From positions 1-8,524 of the forward strand of contig JAHZJY010000278.1 of assembly GCA_022600695.1 (NCBI GenBank): a stretch of DNA of 8,524 nucleotides, in the 5' to 3' direction. This DNA comes from Actinomycetes bacterium (lineage in GTDB: Bacteria > Actinomycetota > Actinomycetes > Mycobacteriales > Mycobacteriaceae). Below the pieces are notes generated by a model. That model searched no databases. It was not told the DNA's origin and saw only the letters and a list, made by a program, of their open reading frames with translations. Positions within the stretch are counted from its first letter, which is position 1. The number at the start of each line of letters is the position of its first letter. Positions 6,437 to 8,524 of the stretch are shown here, piece by piece. The position numbers and the translations under genes are program-made.

Positions 6437-7554
6437 TATCGCACCGCCTTTCCGGGGGCTACCACGGTGGTGCACCTCGTCCAGGAGTTCACCGTGGTGG
6501 CGGCGGGGTCGCTGATCGTCTCGGGATCGGCGGGCGGGTCACCATCGAGCAGCCGATGCTCACGGCAGTAGTCGTCGTTGAATACGGTGTCGAAGTAACG
6601 CTGCGGGCCGTCGGGGAAGATCGCCGCGATGGTGGTACCGACCGGATAACTACGGCCGGCCCACCCCGCCACGAGGGCGACCGCGCCCACGCTCCACCCA
6701 CCGCTCGCGTAGTGGGTGGCCGCCAGGGCCCTCGACGCCCACACCGCCTCGGCGGGGGCCACCCAGTGGATCTCGTCGAACGCCGGGTAGTCCACATTGC
6801 CCGGATGGATGCTCGAGCCCAGACCGCGCATCAGGCGGGGCCGCGCCGGTTGCCCGAAGATGGTGGAGCCGACGGTGTCCACCCCGATCAGCGTCAATGC
6901 CGGGTTGTACTCCCGCAGGACCCGCGCCACGCCCGCGGAGTGACCGCCGGTACCCACCGAGCAGACCAGCACGTCGACCCGCCCCAGTTGGCTGCGCAAC
7001 TCCAATGCCAGGGCGCGATACGCCGCGACGTTATCGGGATTGTTGTACTGGTCGGGATTCCACGCGCCGGGGTCCTCGGCCATCAACTGGGCGACCCGGT
7101 CGCGGCGGGCCCGTTGCCAGCCTCCGTCGGGGTGGGGTTCGGTCACCTGGTCGACCTGAACGCCGTAGGCCGACAGCATCTGGACGATGATCGGCTCCAG
7201 TCCGGTGTCGGTGACCACGGTCACCGGATGCTGGTAACGCATGCCGGCCAGCGCCAGGCCCAGACCGAGGGTGCCGCTACTAGACTCGATGATCCGCGCA
7301 CCGGGACGCAGGTCGCCCCGGGCCTGGGCGCGGGCAACCATATGCATGGCCGGGCGATCTTTGATGCCGCCGGGATTGCAGCCCTCGAGTTTGGCCCAGA
7401 ATCCGCGATCGGCGTCGCCGAACGGGGCGGCGATGCGCAGCACCGGGGTGTTGCCGACCAGTGTCGTGAGGGATCCAGCATGGTCGTGGTGCCGTTGATG
7501 GCGAATTCGGTAGCTGGGAAGGTTGACAGAGCAGGTGGGAAAGATAGCTGACAT
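6436..7554 (-). CDS. cds1: Cds1-like PLP-dependent cysteine desulfhydrase (cysteine synthase fold)
   Basis: Cytosolic PLP enzyme of fold type II, 372 residues. Its closest recalled relative is M. tuberculosis Cds1 (Rv3684), reported to break L-cysteine into H2S, pyruvate and ammonia. [10 protein letters not shown] (32-41) opens the fold. Lys65 in [13 protein letters not shown] is the predicted Schiff-base lysine, where cysteine synthases have NPxxSxKDR. The substrate loop reads SSSGTLG (91-97) instead of the TSGNTG of CysK/CysM, so the Asn is lost; this argues for a lyase rather than a sulfhydrylase. VGTGGH (200-205) is the phosphate-binding Gly loop and FPDG (313-316) closes the domain. The ATG at 7554 is supported by GAGGAAG 8 bases upstream. 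The stop overlaps the MFS start. The 110-bp leader is strongly structured (7574-7651), suggesting post-transcriptional control. A cysteine synthase paralogue is the main alternative. Confidence 0.88.
   Translation of the reverse strand: MSAIFPTCSVNLPSYRIRHQRHHDHAGSLTTLVGNTPVLRIAAPFGDADRGFWAKLEGCNPGGIKDRPAMHMVARAQARGDLRPGARIIESSSGTLGLGLALAGMRYQHPVTVVTDTGLEPIIVQMLSAYGVQVDQVTEPHPDGGWQRARRDRVAQLMAEDPGAWNPDQYNNPDNVAAYRALALELRSQLGRVDVLVCSVGTGGHSAGVARVLREYNPALTLIGVDTVGSTIFGQPARPRLMRGLGSSIHPGNVDYPAFDEIHWVAPAEAVWASRALAATHYASGGWSVGAVALVAGWAGRSYPVGTTIAAIFPDGPQRYFDTVFNDDYCREHRLLDGDPPADPETISDPAATTVNSWTRCTTVVAPGKAVR
6447..6453 (-). promoter_or_regulatory. Ribosome binding site of the MFS gene, inside the end of cds1
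   Basis: GGAAAGG on the minus strand lies within the last codons of the cds1-like gene, 10 bases before the GTG at 6436. It supports that start over the ATG at 6475. Confidence 0.5.
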
Positions 7555-7562
7555 CGGGATCG

Positions 7563-7569
7563 CTTCCTC
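7563..7569 (-). promoter_or_regulatory. Ribosome binding site of cds1
   Basis: GAGGAAG on the minus strand, 8 bases before the ATG at 7554, is the strongest Shine-Dalgarno sequence in the window and fixes the start. It sits between the stable hairpin at 7574-7595 and a spacer that can pair with one arm of that hairpin. Confidence 0.75.
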
Positions 7570-7573
7570 GACG

Positions 7574-7595
7574 GGCCGCGATCCGAATCGCGGCC
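7574..7595 (-). promoter_or_regulatory. Stable hairpin in the cds1 leader
   Basis: A perfect 9-bp stem, GGCCGCGAT with ATCGCGGCC, closes a four-base loop (TCGG on the minus strand). It ends 4 bases before the cds1 ribosome binding site. No T-run follows, so a classical terminator is not evident. Bases 7578-7584, in the loop and one arm, are also complementary to 7557-7563, so an alternative fold exists. Confidence 0.6.
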
Positions 7596-7617
7596 GCTGA
7601 AATGGGCGGCAGTCACC

Positions 7618-7651
7618 GATCGACAGACCCGTTCCGGGGTTGTAGTCGATC
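7618..7651 (-). promoter_or_regulatory. Second nested stem-loop between lpqS-like and cds1 genes
   Basis: Outer arms GATCGAC (7618-7624) and GTCGATC (7645-7651) are perfect 7-bp complements. Inside them CCCG and CGGG (7628-7631, 7635-7638) can pair around a 3-base loop. It starts 14 bp after the lpqS-like stop. It may be part of a structured cds1 leader or a U-less terminator/processing site of the upstream gene. Confidence 0.4.
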
Positions 7652-7664
7652 TGCGCCTACCCGA

Positions 7665-8069
7665 TCAGCGGCGAGCGATGCAAAGCCGGGCCAGGACGTC
7701 CCGGCCCGTCGATACAGCAACGGGTGTTCGAGGCGGATCCCGGCCGACCGCGGGGGTGTACCGCTGGGACAGCCGCCACAACAGGGCGATGGCGAACAGC
7801 ACGCTCAGGGCGCTCAGTGCGGTGCGCACTCGCGGGGTGAGGGCATTGGCGTAGGAGTCCGGCGCACTCAGGCTCGCCGCCGCGCCGATGTGCTCATGAT
7901 CGACGGTGGCGAGATGATCGCGGTGGCCGTCGGCGGAAACATGGTGATCGACGGTTGCCCGGGCCGGGGCGGCCGACCAGACCGGCGACACGGTAAACAG
8001 GGCGACGACGAACGTCAGCCCGATCGCCAGCCACAGCCTGGTGCCGCCCGGCACTCCCACAGCCCGCAT
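7665..8069 (-). CDS. Small His-rich membrane protein, LpqS-like
   Basis: A 134-residue envelope protein. The N terminus has a membrane segment or signal anchor (about 11-32, LWLAIGLTFVVALFTVSPVW) with a possible AxA cleavage area just after it. A His-rich stretch follows (His42, 43, 49, 52, 58 and 60), then a second hydrophobic segment (about 84-99) and a basic C terminus ending GRDVLARLCIARR with the only cysteine, Cys130. The ending and general plan match my recollection of mycobacterial LpqS, a copper-induced protein of the RicR regulon, but here no lipobox is present. The ATG at 8069 has only a weak Shine-Dalgarno; a -10-like element just upstream suggests a very short leader. It is the first gene of a minus-strand series leading into cds1. 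Copper binding or sensing is an inference from the His cluster and the family resemblance. Confidence 0.72.
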   Translation of the reverse strand: MRAVGVPGGTRLWLAIGLTFVVALFTVSPVWSAAPARATVDHHVSADGHRDHLATVDHEHIGAAASLSAPDSYANALTPRVRTALSALSVLFAIALLWRLSQRYTPAVGRDPPRTPVAVSTGRDVLARLCIARR

Positions 8070-8079
8070 GATGGCCCCG

Positions 8080-8085
8080 ACAGTA
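8080..8085 (-). promoter_or_regulatory. Candidate -10 element of the lpqS-like gene
   Basis: TACTGT on the minus strand, the same hexamer as in front of vapB, lies 10 bases before the ATG at 8069. Transcription would start about 3 bases before the ATG. No convincing -35 is seen, so confidence is low. Confidence 0.25.
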
Positions 8086-8217
8086 GCAGCGGTGCGGGCC
8101 CGGACCAGTGCACGACGGAATCGACTCCGAGCCGTTATCGCGCCTTGAGGAAACGGCCCGCAAACTTCGTTGAACCTTTACCCAACCCGCACTGAGGCTC
8201 CGATCTCCGAGTGATGG

Positions 8218-8238
8218 CGGAGGTGGTACCCACCCCCG
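8218..8238. repeat. GC-rich inverted repeat upstream of the lpqS-like gene
   Basis: Arms CGGAGGTGG (8218-8226) and CCACCCCCG (8230-8238) are complementary at 8 of 9 positions around TAC. It lies in the 238-bp gap between the small membrane protein gene and the lpqS-like gene, about 150 bp before the latter. It could be a repressor operator (copper sensors of the CsoR/RicR family use G/C-tract palindromes) or a hairpin ending the upstream transcript. No T-run follows. The rest of the gap shows no gene I can support. Confidence 0.35.
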
Positions 8239-8307
8239 ACAACAAGAGGGATCCGATGACGCTCGACACCGCGGTCGTCCAGGGTGTCCTGCCGCGCCGG
8301 CCCGTCG

Positions 8308-8524
8308 TTACAGCCAGCCCCGCAGGAAGCCGGCGAACAGCACCGCGAAACCCCCGATTTCACCGACGATCAATGCCGTCATTGCGATGTGAATACTTCG
8401 GCCCGGGTCACCGATCTGGTTGATCGTGTCGCGTTTGGCGCCGTGAATGATGTAGCTGACGATCGCGCCGACGAAGAACACGATGATCGTCATCGCCGCG
8501 GCGAGGTTGACCCACGCCGGCCAG
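8308..8524 (-). CDS. Small integral membrane protein, partial (N terminus outside window)
   Basis: The frame stays open from the TAA at 8310-8308 to the window edge, encoding at least 71 residues. Reading continues upstream of the ATG at 8493 as WPAWVNLAAAM, which flows straight into a hydrophobic segment (about IIVFFVGAIVSYII). The true start is therefore probably beyond the window, and the ATG at 8493 would cut into the first visible membrane helix. A polar loop with basic and acidic residues (HGAKRDTINQIGDPGRS) leads to a second membrane helix (AMTALIVGEIGGFAVLFAGF). I do not recognise the family. It is on the same strand as the lpqS-like gene, 238 bp upstream of it. Confidence 0.65.
   Translation of the reverse strand, partial: WPAWVNLAAAMTIIVFFVGAIVSYIIHGAKRDTINQIGDPGRSIHIAMTALIVGEIGGFAVLFAGFLRGWL

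Noticed and set aside
6437..6475. ATG at 6475 as MFS start
   Set aside because: It overlaps cds1 by 40 bp and adds a polar leader; the GTG at 6436 has a ribosome binding site and stop/start overlap.
5627..6571. 314-codon plus-strand open frame opposite the MFS gene
   Set aside because: Arg/Gln/His-rich translation with no membrane or domain pattern; it is the high-GC antisense shadow of the transporter.
6556..7551. 331-codon plus-strand open frame opposite cds1
   Set aside because: No recognisable motifs and biased composition; antisense shadow of a gene with clear PLP-enzyme motifs.
7555..7664. Cysteine-rich upstream ORF (attenuation peptide) before cds1
   Set aside because: I looked for a short Cys-run ORF as described for mycobacterial sulfur genes; the only candidate (GTG at 7616) has no Cys run and continues through the start of cds1.
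8070..8307. Known RicR/CsoR operator sequence upstream of the LpqS-like gene
   Set aside because: Only a TACCC-like half is present and no matching GGGTA half at operator distance; the inverted repeat at 8218-8238 is reported instead without assigning a regulator.
8256..8423. Plus-strand ORF with AAGAGGG 5 bases before its ATG at 8256
   Set aside because: The ribosome binding site is good, but the translation is Arg/Pro-rich without pattern and mostly antisense to a credible membrane protein; kept only as a remote possibility.

Overview
This 8.5 kb window is chromosomal DNA of a high-GC actinobacterium, most probably a mycobacterium (Mycolicibacterium/Mycobacterium type). The grounds are uniform high-GC coding, frequent GTG starts, stop/start-overlapping gene pairs, an AbrB-type VapBC pair beside a two-component system, a Cds1-type cysteine desulfhydrase and a small His-rich protein ending like mycobacterial LpqS. 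The genus is inferred from gene content and recalled families; no search was run. I see no RNA gene, insertion sequence, CRISPR array or attachment site.

Layout. Positions 1-1206 (+) are the 3' two-thirds of a large arylsulfatase cut by the window edge, followed by a small SRPBCC-fold protein (1248-1739, +). Next is a VapB/VapC toxin-antitoxin pair on the minus strand (2429-1778). A 148-bp intergenic region separates vapB from a divergently transcribed OmpR-type response regulator (2578-3315, +) whose stop overlaps the start of its histidine kinase (3312-4445, +). The kinase gene overlaps tail to tail, by 14 bp, with a minus-strand gene for a Met/His-rich DUF305 lipoprotein (5067-4432).

Reading further up the minus strand there is an MFS transporter (6436-5177), a Cds1-like PLP enzyme (7554-6436) whose stop overlaps the transporter start, a small His-rich LpqS-like membrane protein (8069-7665), and the 3' end of another small membrane protein (8524-8308).

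How the genes may work together. Four consecutive minus-strand genes (LpqS-like, Cds1-like, MFS, DUF305) point to an envelope metal-stress and sulfur module. Two encode His- or Met/His-rich envelope proteins of the kind linked to copper, and one encodes an enzyme family that makes H2S from cysteine, with a coupled transporter. The two-component system next door is the obvious candidate regulator. A direct repeat with one-turn (11 bp) spacing lies upstream of the DUF305 gene, and part of it recurs upstream of the response regulator gene. The most distinctive non-coding element is the cds1 5' leader. It holds two hairpins, and the right arm of the second can instead pair with the bases between the ribosome binding site and the ATG, which is the architecture of a translational switch. 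These functional links are inference.
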